Counted from the first letter of the stretch, positions 1-7,743 are shown. The stretch: DNA of 31,691 nucleotides from an uncultured Eubacterium sp. (GCA_900542875.1 UQPH01000017.1:1-31691); one strand, 5' to 3'. The notes: generated from the letters alone by a model not told the origin. Numbers and translations are program-made.

Positions 1-135
1 GATTATGTAATGATTTATTCCTAACTTTGTGAATACTTTATCTGCGACAACTGATGTAGCTCCATTTGCTGTATCTATTGCTACTGTAAAATTTGCTTTA
101 TCTAAGTTTTCTAATTCTTCTTCAAAATTCAACAT
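1..135 (-). CDS. Partial phosphohexomutase-like frame (GlmM/ManB domain II), runs off the window
   Basis: The ATG is at 135-133 and 45 codons stay open to the window edge. A GGAGG lies 8 bases upstream of the ATG. Residues 19-38 contain DTANGATS followed by a short helix and F-x-x-LG, the pattern that opens domain II of the alpha-D-phosphohexomutases (phosphoglucosamine or phosphomannomutase). A normal member has about 150 residues before this point, including the catalytic serine loop. A protein starting here would lack all of domain I. The frame stays open upstream to a TGA overlapping the end of valS, with no second good start. Codons are strongly A/T-ending, unlike the valS end next to it. 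It may be a truncated gene, a separate small domain protein, or an assembly-edge artefact. Confidence 0.45.
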   Translation of the reverse strand, partial: MLNFEEELENLDKANFTVAIDTANGATSVVADKVFTKLGINHYII

Positions 136-236
136 CTGACATACCTCCGTTCTTCTTCTAATCCCTGTATAACATAATAAACAGTTTAATAATAAAATGC
201 AAGCAGTAAATATCGAAGATATGCGACATTTTTCAA

Positions 237-2888
237 CTATTTCTCAAGTTGCGCCAGACGCTGCTGTACCTGTTCCATCATTCCTTTGTATTTTTCCAGT
301 TTTTCACGCTCTTCAGCGATCTTCTTTTCCGGTGCCTTGTTTACAAAGTTTGGATTGCCAAGCATTCCCTGGGAACGCTTCAGCTCACCCTGGAGTTTTT
401 TCTCCTCTTTTTTCAGACGCTCGATCTCTTTTTCAATGTCTACCAGTTCTGCAAACGGAATGTAAATAGTTCCGTCCGCAATCACAACAGATACTGCGTC
501 ATCGGCAATACCGGCTTTGTCCTTCTGGAATGTCACATCGCTTGCCAGACCCAGGGTAGCAAAGAACACCTTATTTTCCTGGTAAATATCCAGCACGTCC
601 TGCTTTTCTGACACTACGATGACGGATGCTTTTTTGCTTGGCGGTACATTCATTTCTCCGCGGATATTTCGGATGCCTTTTACTGCTTCTTTGATGCGCT
701 CTACCTTGGCCTCATCCTCTGCAAAGTTTCTTTCTTCTGTGTAAACCGGCCAGTCGGAAACCATAATAGACTGCTCTTCATCATCCATCAGTGTACAGTA
801 AATTTCCTCTGTGATAAACGGCATATATGGGTGCAGAAGTTTCAAAGCGTCTACCAGTACAGTCTTCAGTGTGTACAGTGCTGCTGCCTTGGTTGTGTCT
901 TCTTCGTTGTACAGACGAGGTTTTACCATCTCGATGTACCAGTCGCAGAACTCTTCCCAGATAAAGTCATAAATCTTCTGTACGGCGATTCCCAGGTCAA
1001 ATGTCTCCATCAACGCAGTAACATCTTTGGCCAGGTTGTTTACCTTGGACAAGATCCATTTATCTGCCTGAGTCAATTCTTCTTTCTTAACCTGACTGTA
1101 ATCAACATTTTCATTCTGCTGGAAGTTCATCATGATAAAACGAGATGCATTCCATACTTTGTTGGCAAAGTTACGGCTTGACTCAACACGCTCCCAGTAA
1201 AATCTCATATCATTTCCCGGTGCATTACCGGTTACCAGTGTAAGACGCAGGGCATCGGCACCGTATTTGTCAATGACTTCCAGTGGATCGATACCGTTTC
1301 CTAAAGACTTACTCATCTTGCGTCCCTGGGAATCTCGTACCAGTCCATGGATCAGTACTGTATCAAATGGCACCTGACCGGTATGCTCCAGTCCGCTGAA
1401 CATCATTCTCATAACCCAGAATGGGATAATGTCATATCCGGTTACCAATGTGTTGGTCGGATAGAAATATTTCATTTCTTCCGTATCATCCGGCCATCCC
1501 AGTGTGGAAAATGGCCACAGTGCGGAACTAAACCAGGTATCCAGTGTATCCGGATCCTGTCTCATTTCTTTTCCGCATTTTGGACAGGTGCAGGAGTTTT
1601 CCTTGGTTACTACCAGTTCTCCACAGTCGTCACAGTAAAAGGCCGGGATCTGATGTCCCCACCACAACTGACGGGAAATACACCAGTCACGGATATTTTC
1701 AAGCCAATGGAAGTAAGTTTTTTCGTATCTCTTCGGGACAAATTTTGTCTCTTCGTTTTTAACAGCGTCAATAGCCGGACCTGCAAGCGGTTTCATACTT
1801 ACGAACCACTGCTTAGAAACCTTAGGCTCAATAGTGGTGCCGCAACGATAGCAAGTACCTACGTTATGTGAATAATCCTCAATTTCAAGGAGTGCACCCT
1901 CTGCCTTCAAATCCTCAACGATAGCCTTACGAGCCTCATATCTGTCCATTCCGCTGTATTTGCCCCAGCCGTCTTTAATGTGAGCGTCATCCGTAAGAAT
2001 GTCGATAACTTCAAGGTTATGTCTTAAACCGACCTCAAAGTCATTAGGGTCGTGTGCAGGAGTGATTTTAACAACACCGGTACCGAATTCAATATCAACA
2101 TAATCATCTGCAATAACAGGAATTTGGCGGTGAACAATTGGCAAATCCAGCATTTTGCCGACAAGATGCTTATATCTCTCATCGTTCGGATTTACGGCAA
2201 CGGCGGTATCGCCGAGCATGGTTTCAGGACGAGTTGTAGCAAGTTCAAGATAACCCGAGCCGTCAACAAACGGGTATCTTAAATGCCAAAAATGACCTGC
2301 CTGATCTTCATATTCAACCTCTGCATCTGAAATAGAAGTCTTACAATGCGGACACCAGTTGACTATTCTCTCGCCTCTGTAAATAAGACCCTTTTCGTAA
2401 AGGTTATTAAATACTTCAACAACAGCCTTATTACATCCCTCGTCAAGAGTAAAGCGTTCTCTGTCCCAGTCGCAGGATGAACCCATCTTTTTAAGTTGTT
2501 CTATGATTCTGCCGCCGTACTGACGCTTCCACTCCCAAGCACGCTCAAGGAATTTTTCTCTGCCTATATCCTCTTTGGTTATACCCTCTTTACGCATTGC
2601 CTCAACAATTTTAGCCTCTGTTGCAATAGAAGCATGATCAGTGCCCGGAAGCCAAAGGGTATTATATCCGTTCATTCTGTGGTAACGAATAAGAATATCC
2701 TGAAGCGTATTGTCAAGAGCATGACCCATATGAAGTTGTCCGGTGATATTCGGTGGAGGGATAACGATGGTGTACGGAGTTTTCTTGCTTTTTACATCAG
2801 CGTGAAAATATCCGTTATCAGTCCAAAATTTATAAATCCTGTCCTCAAAGGCGGACGGATTATATTGCTTTTCAAGTTCCTTTGCCAT
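237..2888 (-). CDS. valS: Valine--tRNA ligase, compositionally mosaic
   Basis: Full-length class I valyl-tRNA synthetase (883 aa; family about 880), charging tRNA-Val in the cytoplasm. The HIGH-type motif is PPPNITGQLHMGHAL near residues 44-58, and the KMSKSLGNG loop lies near residue 525. CP1 editing-domain residues, two Cys-x2-Cys pairs and a C-terminal coiled-coil tail ending in LAQLEK are all present. The start ATG at 2888 sits downstream of a T-box leader. The N-terminal half uses CTT, GGC/GGT and ATA/ATT like its neighbours. From about 1690 leftwards (the DWCISRQLWWGHQIPA stretch, 1641-1688) codons switch to CTG, GGA, ACC, CAG and ATC, and GC rises to roughly 50%. The reading frame and domain order are intact across the switch. 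Confidence 0.96.
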   Translation of the reverse strand: MAKELEKQYNPSAFEDRIYKFWTDNGYFHADVKSKKTPYTIVIPPPNITGQLHMGHALDNTLQDILIRYHRMNGYNTLWLPGTDHASIATEAKIVEAMRKEGITKEDIGREKFLERAWEWKRQYGGRIIEQLKKMGSSCDWDRERFTLDEGCNKAVVEVFNNLYEKGLIYRGERIVNWCPHCKTSISDAEVEYEDQAGHFWHLRYPFVDGSGYLELATTRPETMLGDTAVAVNPNDERYKHLVGKMLDLPIVHRQIPVIADDYVDIEFGTGVVKITPAHDPNDFEVGLRHNLEVIDILTDDAHIKDGWGKYSGMDRYEARKAIVEDLKAEGALLEIEDYSHNVGTCYRCGTTIEPKVSKQWFVSMKPLAGPAIDAVKNEETKFVPKRYEKTYFHWLENIRDWCISRQLWWGHQIPAFYCDDCGELVVTKENSCTCPKCGKEMRQDPDTLDTWFSSALWPFSTLGWPDDTEEMKYFYPTNTLVTGYDIIPFWVMRMMFSGLEHTGQVPFDTVLIHGLVRDSQGRKMSKSLGNGIDPLEVIDKYGADALRLTLVTGNAPGNDMRFYWERVESSRNFANKVWNASRFIMMNFQQNENVDYSQVKKEELTQADKWILSKVNNLAKDVTALMETFDLGIAVQKIYDFIWEEFCDWYIEMVKPRLYNEEDTTKAAALYTLKTVLVDALKLLHPYMPFITEEIYCTLMDDEEQSIMVSDWPVYTEERNFAEDEAKVERIKEAVKGIRNIRGEMNVPPSKKASVIVVSEKQDVLDIYQENKVFFATLGLASDVTFQKDKAGIADDAVSVVIADGTIYIPFAELVDIEKEIERLKKEEKKLQGELKRSQGMLGNPNFVNKAPEKKIAEEREKLEKYKGMMEQVQQRLAQLEK

Positions 2889-2904
2889 TAATATCTTCCT
2901 TTCA

Positions 2905-3147
2905 AAATAAAAAACGCCTCACATAATGAGACGAAATAACCGTGGTACCACTCAAATTGCGTGCAAAGCACGCCGCTTAAATCTTTAACGCAGATATACG
3001 GACAAAACTACTCTCAAAAAAATTTCGCCTTGTCGGCTCGTGAGTTACCTTCGCATAAATGAAATATCGGTTTTCAGCAAACACCGACTCTCTGCAAAAT
3101 CAAAAAATGCTACTCCCCTCAGTCACAGCCGTTTATATATTTTTAAT
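2905..3147 (-). promoter_or_regulatory. T-box riboswitch (tRNA-Val sensing) of valS
   Basis: The leader holds the Stem I landmarks GGGAGTAGC and AGAGAG. A specifier region in the context GAAG-GTA-ACTC lies at 3048-3046 (codon GUA, valine). The antiterminator T-box GAGTGGTACCACGG is at 2953-2940. Its UGGU can pair with the ACCA end of an uncharged tRNA whose discriminator base is A, as expected for tRNA-Val. A terminator hairpin follows (2915-2933 plus U-run). By family knowledge, uncharged tRNA-Val stabilises the antiterminator and allows valS transcription. The specifier is assigned from motif spacing, not from folding software. Confidence 0.92.
2909..2933 (-). terminator. T-box regulated terminator of valS
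   Basis: On the minus strand a 7-bp stem, CGTCTCA/TGAGGCG (one G-U pair) around a TTATG-type loop, is followed by TTTTTTATTTT. It directly follows the T-box sequence, as the expression platform should. Confidence 0.85.
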
Positions 3148-3153
3148 GTAAAT

Positions 3154-3182
3154 ATACTATCAAAAATATTCATCTTTGTCAA
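3154..3182 (-). promoter_or_regulatory. Sigma-A promoter of valS leader
   Basis: On the minus strand, TTGACA (3182-3177), a 17-base spacer and TAGTAT (3159-3154). The predicted start near 3147 fits the 5' end of the T-box leader. Confidence 0.8.
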
Positions 3183-3244
3183 GATGATATATAAAGATTA
3201 AAAGCCGTATAGTAATAAGTTATATATTTCAAGGAATAATTATG

Positions 3245-3287
3245 TTCACTTTGCTCATTGATAATAAAGTGAAAAGTATTATATAAT
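3245..3287 (+). promoter_or_regulatory. Promoter and possible operator of the GPH symporter gene
   Basis: TTGATA (3258-3263), an 18-base spacer and TATAAT (3282-3287). A perfect 8-bp inverted repeat, TTCACTTT (3245-3252) and AAAGTGAA (3266-3273), straddles the -35 hexamer. That is a position typical of a repressor operator. The regulator is unknown. Confidence 0.65.
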
Positions 3288-3327
3288 GTATTTTAGTAAA
3301 ATCCATTCTAAAAGTAAGGAGACGGCA

Positions 3328-4677
3328 ATGGACGAAAACAAAAAATTAAAGCCTTTCGGCATGAAGGACAAAATCGGATACGGCTTGGGTGACTTCGGTT
3401 GTAATATGAGTTTTGCATTTATAAACAACTACCTTATGCTGTTTTATGTAACCTGTATGGGGATTAAGCCAAAGCATTTTGCCGTAATAATTTTGCTTGC
3501 AAAAATCTTTGATGCAATCAATGACCCGATTATCGGCGGCTTGTGCGACTCGGCAAAGCCCGGTAAAGAAGGTAAGTTTAAGACTTGGATTAAATGGGCA
3601 AGTCTCCCTCTCTTGGCATCAAGCATAATTATGTTTATTTACGCACCGTCGGCACCGTACGGAGTAAAGATAGCAATGTGTCTCGGTCTGTACTGCATTT
3701 GGAGTATATCTTACACGAGTGTAAATGTACCGTACGGTTCTATGCAGTCGGTAATTACAAATGTACCGGAAGAAAGAAATTCACTCTCTACATTCAGAAG
3801 TGTCGGTGCAATGTTTGCACAAATTCCCGTTATGATAATTCTTCCCCTTTTGGTATATGATAAAGATGATAACCCGAGAGGAAATATTTTCTTTATCATT
3901 GTTGCGGTAATGGGAGTAATCGGCTTTATTTCATTTATTCTTTTAAGAAAAATGACAACAGAGAGAATTGAACCGACAGTTCAGGAAAAGCAAGGTTTTA
4001 ATTACTTCAAAACACTTGCATCGTTTTTCAAAAACCGCCATATGCTCGGCGTAACTATTTCCAGCGTATCGTATCTTGCACTTATGATGACAGTCACAAG
4101 TTCAATGCAGTACATCTTTATGTGCTACTTTAAGAACACAAAACTTATTTCCATTGCAACAATTATCGCAGGACTTCCCACAGTTTTGGGAATTATCGCT
4201 GTTAAACCGCTTTCAAAAAAATTTACAAAAAAGCAACTTTGCACCTATCCGTTTTTGATTTCCGCATTTTGCAGCGGTATAGCAACATTTGTAAGATTTG
4301 AAAATCCGTATATTTGGATTGTTCTGGTAGGTATTGCCATGTTCGGCTCGGCATTCTACCTCGTCCTTACTTGGGCTTTGGTTGCCGACTGTATCGACTA
4401 CCAGGAGATGAAAACAGGCAGAAGAGAAGAAAGTTCTATTTATGCTACCTATTCCCTCTTCAGAAAAATTGCACAGGGTCTCGGCGCGGCAATTATTTCG
4501 CTTGCACTCGGTTTTACAGGCTATACTTCCGACCTCGGTGCACTTGAGCAGGCACCCGGCGTTGCAAACAAAATTTACTTTATGACAGGATTTCTTCCGT
4601 TCATCGGTTCACTCATATGTCTGTTAAGTATGCACTTTTTATATAAACTCGGAGATGACCCTACAAAAGAGCAATAA
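3328..4677 (+). CDS. GPH-family sugar/cation symporter (MFS)
   Basis: Integral membrane transporter with about 12 hydrophobic segments, 449 aa from the chosen start. The N-terminal KIGYGLGDFGCNMSF, the loop DAINDPIIGGLCDSAK and the following GKFKTWI are characteristic of the glycoside-pentoside-hexuronide:cation symporter family (MelB, XynP, UidB). These import sugars or glycosides with Na+ or H+. The substrate cannot be told from sequence. The start at 3328 is chosen because AAGGAG (3316-3321) lies 6 bases before it. An upstream in-frame ATG at 3286 overlaps the -10 box and would add 14 residues unlike the family. The gene is monocistronic, with its own promoter and terminator and a possible operator. 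The GH2 glycosidase at 10016 is a conceivable functional partner but is not linked. Confidence 0.9.
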   Translation: MDENKKLKPFGMKDKIGYGLGDFGCNMSFAFINNYLMLFYVTCMGIKPKHFAVIILLAKIFDAINDPIIGGLCDSAKPGKEGKFKTWIKWASLPLLASSIIMFIYAPSAPYGVKIAMCLGLYCIWSISYTSVNVPYGSMQSVITNVPEERNSLSTFRSVGAMFAQIPVMIILPLLVYDKDDNPRGNIFFIIVAVMGVIGFISFILLRKMTTERIEPTVQEKQGFNYFKTLASFFKNRHMLGVTISSVSYLALMMTVTSSMQYIFMCYFKNTKLISIATIIAGLPTVLGIIAVKPLSKKFTKKQLCTYPFLISAFCSGIATFVRFENPYIWIVLVGIAMFGSAFYLVLTWALVADCIDYQEMKTGRREESSIYATYSLFRKIAQGLGAAIISLALGFTGYTSDLGALEQAPGVANKIYFMTGFLPFIGSLICLLSMHFLYKLGDDPTKEQ

Positions 4678-4688
4678 AGTTATAAAAG

Positions 4689-4713
4689 GCAACGTTAAAA
4701 CCGTTGCTTTTTT
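4689..4713 (+). terminator. Rho-independent terminator after the symporter
   Basis: Stem GCAACG/CGTTGC (4689-4694 with 4702-4707), followed by a T6 run at 4708-4713. Confidence 0.85.
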
Positions 4714-4753
4714 CTTTATCCGATAATATAATATTATCCGATAATATAATATT
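4704..4753 (+). promoter_or_regulatory. Promoter region of the IMPase operon with tandem palindromes
   Basis: TTGCTT (4704-4709), a 17-base spacer and TATAAT (4727-4732). The -35 lies inside the 3' arm of the preceding terminator. An 18-bp unit is duplicated at 4716-4753. Each copy holds the 11-bp palindrome TTATCCGATAA (4716-4726 and 4734-4744) and a TATAAT. Spacing and position are compatible with an operator pair. Confidence 0.5.
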
Positions 4754-4772
4754 CTAAAACGGAGGAATTAAT

Positions 4773-5537
4773 ATGCTTGATAAAATTATAGAGGCTGTAA
4801 AAAAGGCAGTCGAAATATACAAAAATGCCGGTGACGATTTGGACATCAGCGAAAAAACATCAAATGTAAACCTTGTTACAAAATATGATAAGATGATTCA
4901 GAAATTCTTAATTGATGAACTCGGAAAAATAACACCCGGGGCATCGTTTTTCTGCGAGGAGGGCGATGATAACAAGCAGCTGACGGACGGATACTGTTAT
5001 ATCATAGACCCGATTGACGGAACAACGAATTTCATCAAAGGCTTTCAACACAGTGCAATCAGCGTTGGTCTGGCAAAAGACAAGGAACTGATTATCGGCG
5101 TTGTTGCCGACCCGGACAAAAATAATCTTTACTATGCCGAAAAAGGAAAAGGCTCTTATCTTAACGGAAAGAGAATAAATGTTTCCGACTGCGGCCTCGC
5201 TGAAAGTCTTGTAATGTTCGGTACCTGCCCATATGAACACGAACTTGCCCACAAGACATTTGAACTGACGGAAAAAGTTTTTAATAAGGCTTTAGAAGTC
5301 AGACGAAGCGGCTCGGCGGCACTTGATATATGCTATGTCGCATCAGGCAAGGCTGATCTTTATTACGAAATGATAATAAGACCGTGGGACTGGGCGGGAG
5401 CAAGCGTGATTTTGCTTGAAGCAGGCGGTGTGTTTTCAAAAATTGACTCCTCCCCAATAGACCTTTCAAAAACAGATTCATACCTATGCGGTAATATAAA
5501 TAATATTAAGGAATTCAATGAAATATACAACTCTTAA
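4773..5537 (+). CDS. Inositol monophosphatase family protein (SuhB-like)
   Basis: Soluble Mg2+-dependent phosphatase of the IMPase/FBPase/CysQ superfamily, 254 aa (usual about 260). Metal-site motifs are complete: EEGD (residues 62-65), DPIDGTTNF (79-87) and WDWAGA (205-210). Substrates of this family include inositol phosphate, fructose 1,6-bisphosphate, 3'-phosphoadenosine 5'-phosphate and NADP. Sequence alone does not choose among them. GGAGG (4761-4765) lies 7 bases before the ATG. The last 20 bases overlap the next gene, so the two are translationally coupled. Confidence 0.9.
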   Translation: MLDKIIEAVKKAVEIYKNAGDDLDISEKTSNVNLVTKYDKMIQKFLIDELGKITPGASFFCEEGDDNKQLTDGYCYIIDPIDGTTNFIKGFQHSAISVGLAKDKELIIGVVADPDKNNLYYAEKGKGSYLNGKRINVSDCGLAESLVMFGTCPYEHELAHKTFELTEKVFNKALEVRRSGSAALDICYVASGKADLYYEMIIRPWDWAGASVILLEAGGVFSKIDSSPIDLSKTDSYLCGNINNIKEFNEIYNS

Positions 5538-6393
5538 TTCATACCTAAAGGAAAAATTCGGCTGCAAGGTTTACAAGATTTCTCTTGACTGCGGCTTTAC
5601 CTGTCCCAACCGTGACGGCACTCTCGGCTATGGCGGGTGTATATTTTGCTCCGAGGGCGGAAGCGGAGATTTTGCTGAAAGCCGTACTCTTGGCGTCACC
5701 GAGCAAATAGAATCAGGAAAAGAAAAAGTAAAAAACAAGATAAAAAGCGGAAAATATATCGCATATTTTCAGGCATTTACAAACACATATGCAGACGTAA
5801 ATACTCTTGAAAAAATCTTTTCAGAAGCGATAAATCACCCTGATATTGTCGCTTTATCCGTTGCCACCAGACCTGACTGTTTGGAACAGGAAAAAGTTGA
5901 GCTGCTTGGCAGACTGAACAAAATCAAACCGATATTTGTTGAACTCGGACTTCAAACAGTAAATGAGAAAACAGCCAAGTACATACGCAGAGGCTATACT
6001 CTTGATGTATATGACGATGCAGTAGAGCGATTGCATGAGCAAGGAATAAATGTTGTTACCCATGTAATTATCGGATTGCCGTATGAAACAAAAGAGGACA
6101 TGCTGTCATCCGTAAAATATGTATGCAAAGTAACGGACGGCATTAAACTTCAACTCTTACATATTCTCAAAGGCACAGACCTTGCAAAAGATTACTTTGA
6201 GCATAAATTTGAGGTTCTGTCATTAGAGGAATATACGGATATTATCGCCGAATGCGTTAAAATAATTCCCGAAAATGTTGTAATACACAGGCTGACGGGA
6301 GACGGAGCAAAAAAGGATTTAATAGCACCGCTGTGGTCGGCGAACAAAAAGAAAGTTCTTAATACAATTAACAAAAGGCTGAGTGAAATGTAA
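5518..6393 (+). CDS. TIGR01212-family radical SAM protein (YtqA-like)
   Basis: 291 aa. The N-terminal signature has Cys25 and the spaced triad C29-x11-C41-x2-C44 (FTCPNRDGTLGYGGCIFC), as in the YtqA/YhcC-type radical SAM group. GLQTVNEKTAKYIRRGYT and HVIIGLPYET follow, as in elongator-protein-3-like SAM barrels. It should bind a 4Fe-4S cluster and cleave S-adenosylmethionine. The physiological substrate of the family is not settled. The ATG lies inside the preceding IMPase gene, preceded by AAGGA. The stop codon lies in the loop of the terminator hairpin. Confidence 0.88.
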   Translation: MKYTTLNSYLKEKFGCKVYKISLDCGFTCPNRDGTLGYGGCIFCSEGGSGDFAESRTLGVTEQIESGKEKVKNKIKSGKYIAYFQAFTNTYADVNTLEKIFSEAINHPDIVALSVATRPDCLEQEKVELLGRLNKIKPIFVELGLQTVNEKTAKYIRRGYTLDVYDDAVERLHEQGINVVTHVIIGLPYETKEDMLSSVKYVCKVTDGIKLQLLHILKGTDLAKDYFEHKFEVLSLEEYTDIIAECVKIIPENVVIHRLTGDGAKKDLIAPLWSANKKKVLNTINKRLSEM

Positions 6394-6405
6394 TCACTCA
6401 GCCTT
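6375..6405. terminator. Bidirectional terminator between convergent genes
   Basis: A perfect 12-bp stem, AAGGCTGAGTGA (6375-6386) with TCACTCAGCCTT (6394-6405), around a 7-base loop. On the plus side it is followed by AATTT. Read on the minus strand it is followed by a TTTTGT run. It serves the radical SAM gene and the convergent endolysin gene. Confidence 0.85.
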
Positions 6406-6408
6406 AAT

Positions 6409-7062
6409 TTAATCTCTCAGCACCGAATTTGCCGCAACGAAACCTGCTTTATAGTGCTGATTATCGGCATAACGATAAACTATTATCGGATGACCGTCGC
6501 CGCTTCCCTCGTAATATACCCTTTCGTTCTTAAACACAGTTCCTATCTTATTGCTCAAAACGCTGTCAGCATATACCATCTGCTCTGATTTCATTTTTGC
6601 ATTACCGTACAAATAAATCGGACCGCCTTTCAATTCACTTTGATTTTTAGGTCGAAGTATTCCGTTTACACATGATGAATTATAATATTTTTCACGAAGT
6701 GCCATCGGCGAATGGGTACCATTTTCATTTTCGTCATAGTAGTTTATCTTACCGTTTTTGTTTGCTTCGGAAACGATAAAAATATGACCTGCAATGCCAC
6801 TCGTTCTTACTCCGATGTCGCCTTTTTTCACCTCAAAATTTTTATATTTCGGTATAATAAATTCAAAATTGTTATAAATATTTTTGTACTTATATCTGTC
6901 TGTCCATATTTCTTTTGCGTATCTCGGACCGTAAAAACAACCTTTAATACCCAATACTTTGTCCGCATAATCGTTTACCAAATCTACGCACTGGACGCCG
7001 TACATTCCGTCATAATCAATTTTTTTGCCTAAATTTCTCTTAACATACTCGTCAAACTTCAC
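6409..7062 (-). CDS. CHAP-domain phage-type endolysin
   Basis: Peptidoglycan-cleaving enzyme (amidase or endopeptidase), 217 aa from the GTG at 7062. A CHAP domain fills roughly residues 1-145. The catalytic Cys is in GVQCVDLVNDY (residue 25) and the His in GIAGHIFIVSE (residue 93), with YYDENENG behind. Residues about 146-217 look like an SH3-type wall-binding domain. There is no signal peptide, so it needs a holin to reach the wall. The GTG is chosen because it overlaps the holin stop (GTGA) and has AAAGGTG 7 bases upstream. A TTG two codons earlier is the alternative. No other phage structural genes are visible nearby. Confidence 0.85.
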   Translation of the reverse strand: MKFDEYVKRNLGKKIDYDGMYGVQCVDLVNDYADKVLGIKGCFYGPRYAKEIWTDRYKYKNIYNNFEFIIPKYKNFEVKKGDIGVRTSGIAGHIFIVSEANKNGKINYYDENENGTHSPMALREKYYNSSCVNGILRPKNQSELKGGPIYLYGNAKMKSEQMVYADSVLSNKIGTVFKNERVYYEGSGDGHPIIVYRYADNQHYKAGFVAANSVLRD

Positions 7063-7262
7063 TTGCAATCACCTTTGTCACACATTGTTTTATCCGCTTT
7101 GCCGCCCAAAAGATAGGTTAAAATACCAGCCATAACAACAGAAATGGTTTGTATCACCCTGTCGCAATCCCAGTTCCAAATCGGAGAAAGCCCGACAAGC
7201 AAAGCGTTTATGATGGTGAGAGCGTTAAGGCAGTATTTTACAATTTCTTTTGCCTTTTTCAT
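7059..7262 (-). CDS. Phage holin
   Basis: 67-aa protein with two hydrophobic stretches (about residues 11-30 and 36-53) separated by NWDCDR, and a charged Cys-containing tail. Size, topology and the 4-base overlap with the following endolysin gene fit a class II-type phage holin. Such a protein would permeabilise the membrane and let the endolysin reach peptidoglycan. The start is preceded by AGGGTGA. Function is inferred from topology and context rather than from a specific motif. Confidence 0.75.
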   Translation of the reverse strand: MKKAKEIVKYCLNALTIINALLVGLSPIWNWDCDRVIQTISVVMAGILTYLLGGKADKTMCDKGDCK

Positions 7263-7294
7263 AAAATCACCCTAAACACCGAATATATTACATA

Positions 7295-7447
7295 CTATTC
7301 AAAAATTCGAGATTTGTTAAACGACAACGCTTTTTCGCTTAGTTCGCTCCGAGAGGCTATAACTTTACCGTCTGCAATAAAAAACTCCACACAATCGCTT
7401 GTGTAGAGTTCTAGGCTTTCTTTTAATGTGCTTATTCCTGCGCACAC
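7295..7447 (-). pseudogene. 50-codon open frame before the holin, possibly decayed phage gene
   Basis: From a GTG at 7447 the frame reads 50 codons with protein-like content (GISTLKESLELYTSDCVEFF, then IADGKVIASRSELSEK). No Shine-Dalgarno precedes the GTG. The frame is open back to the TAA of the 41-codon gene, in the same phase. An ATG five codons long (7466) dies in TAG just before. A lost start or a frameshifted small phage gene is likely. A terminator-like hairpin lies inside it. I do not recognise a family. Confidence 0.3.
7377..7410 (-). terminator. Candidate minus-strand terminator upstream of the holin
   Basis: On the minus strand, AACTCTACACA (7410-7400) and TGTGTGGAGTT (7393-7383) form an 11-bp stem with one mismatch, followed by a T run and ATT. 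It could end transcripts from the tRNA and small-ORF side. It also lies within an open frame, so it may be coding sequence. Confidence 0.5.
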
Positions 7448-7474
7448 TATATCAAAACAGACATAATGCCTACA

Positions 7475-7600
7475 TTATGACTTTTTTATAGAGGCTTCTT
7501 TCTCTTTTTCGAGTTCTTCCTCTTTTTCTTTTTTCTCAATTTCATCTGCTTCTTTAAGCCACTGATTTAAGATTTTTTCTAAATTTTCATCGGAATACAT
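7475..7600 (-). CDS. Small charged coiled-coil protein (41 aa)
   Basis: Begins MYSDENLEKILNQWL. Residues 17-36 are a run of Glu and Lys (EADEIEKKEKEEELEKEKEA) predicted to be helical or coiled-coil. GAGGAG lies 9 bases before the ATG. It is followed, in the same phase, by the decayed-looking frame and then the holin, so it probably belongs to the phage remnant. No family recognised. Confidence 0.5.
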   Translation of the reverse strand: MYSDENLEKILNQWLKEADEIEKKEKEEELEKEKEASIKKS

Positions 7601-7702
7601 ACCTTTCAACTCCTCAAAGTAAAGCCAAGAGATTTATCATTAATCTACAAACGTTATTGCGAGAGACAGTCTCGAAATTGTGGTTGTTAAAATAAAAGAC
7701 AA

Positions 7703-7736
7703 ACCCGAAAGCCATATAAATCAATCGGCTTCGGGT
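7703..7736 (-). terminator. Terminator of the tRNA-Leu transcript
   Basis: On the minus strand, ACCCGAAGCC (7736-7727) pairs with GGCTTTCGGGT (7713-7703, one bulge) and is followed by TTTGTCTTTTATTTT. Confidence 0.8.
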
Positions 7737-7743
7737 CAATTAA

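Noticed and set aside
7462..7479. Perfect hairpin CATAATG/CATTATG followed by a T run on the plus strand
   Set aside because: AT-rich 7-bp stem with no plus-strand transcript to terminate; likely chance near the small ORF stop.
7661..7675. Palindrome GAGACAGTCTC upstream of the 41-aa gene
   Set aside because: Single short copy with no promoter element aligned to it; cannot be separated from chance.
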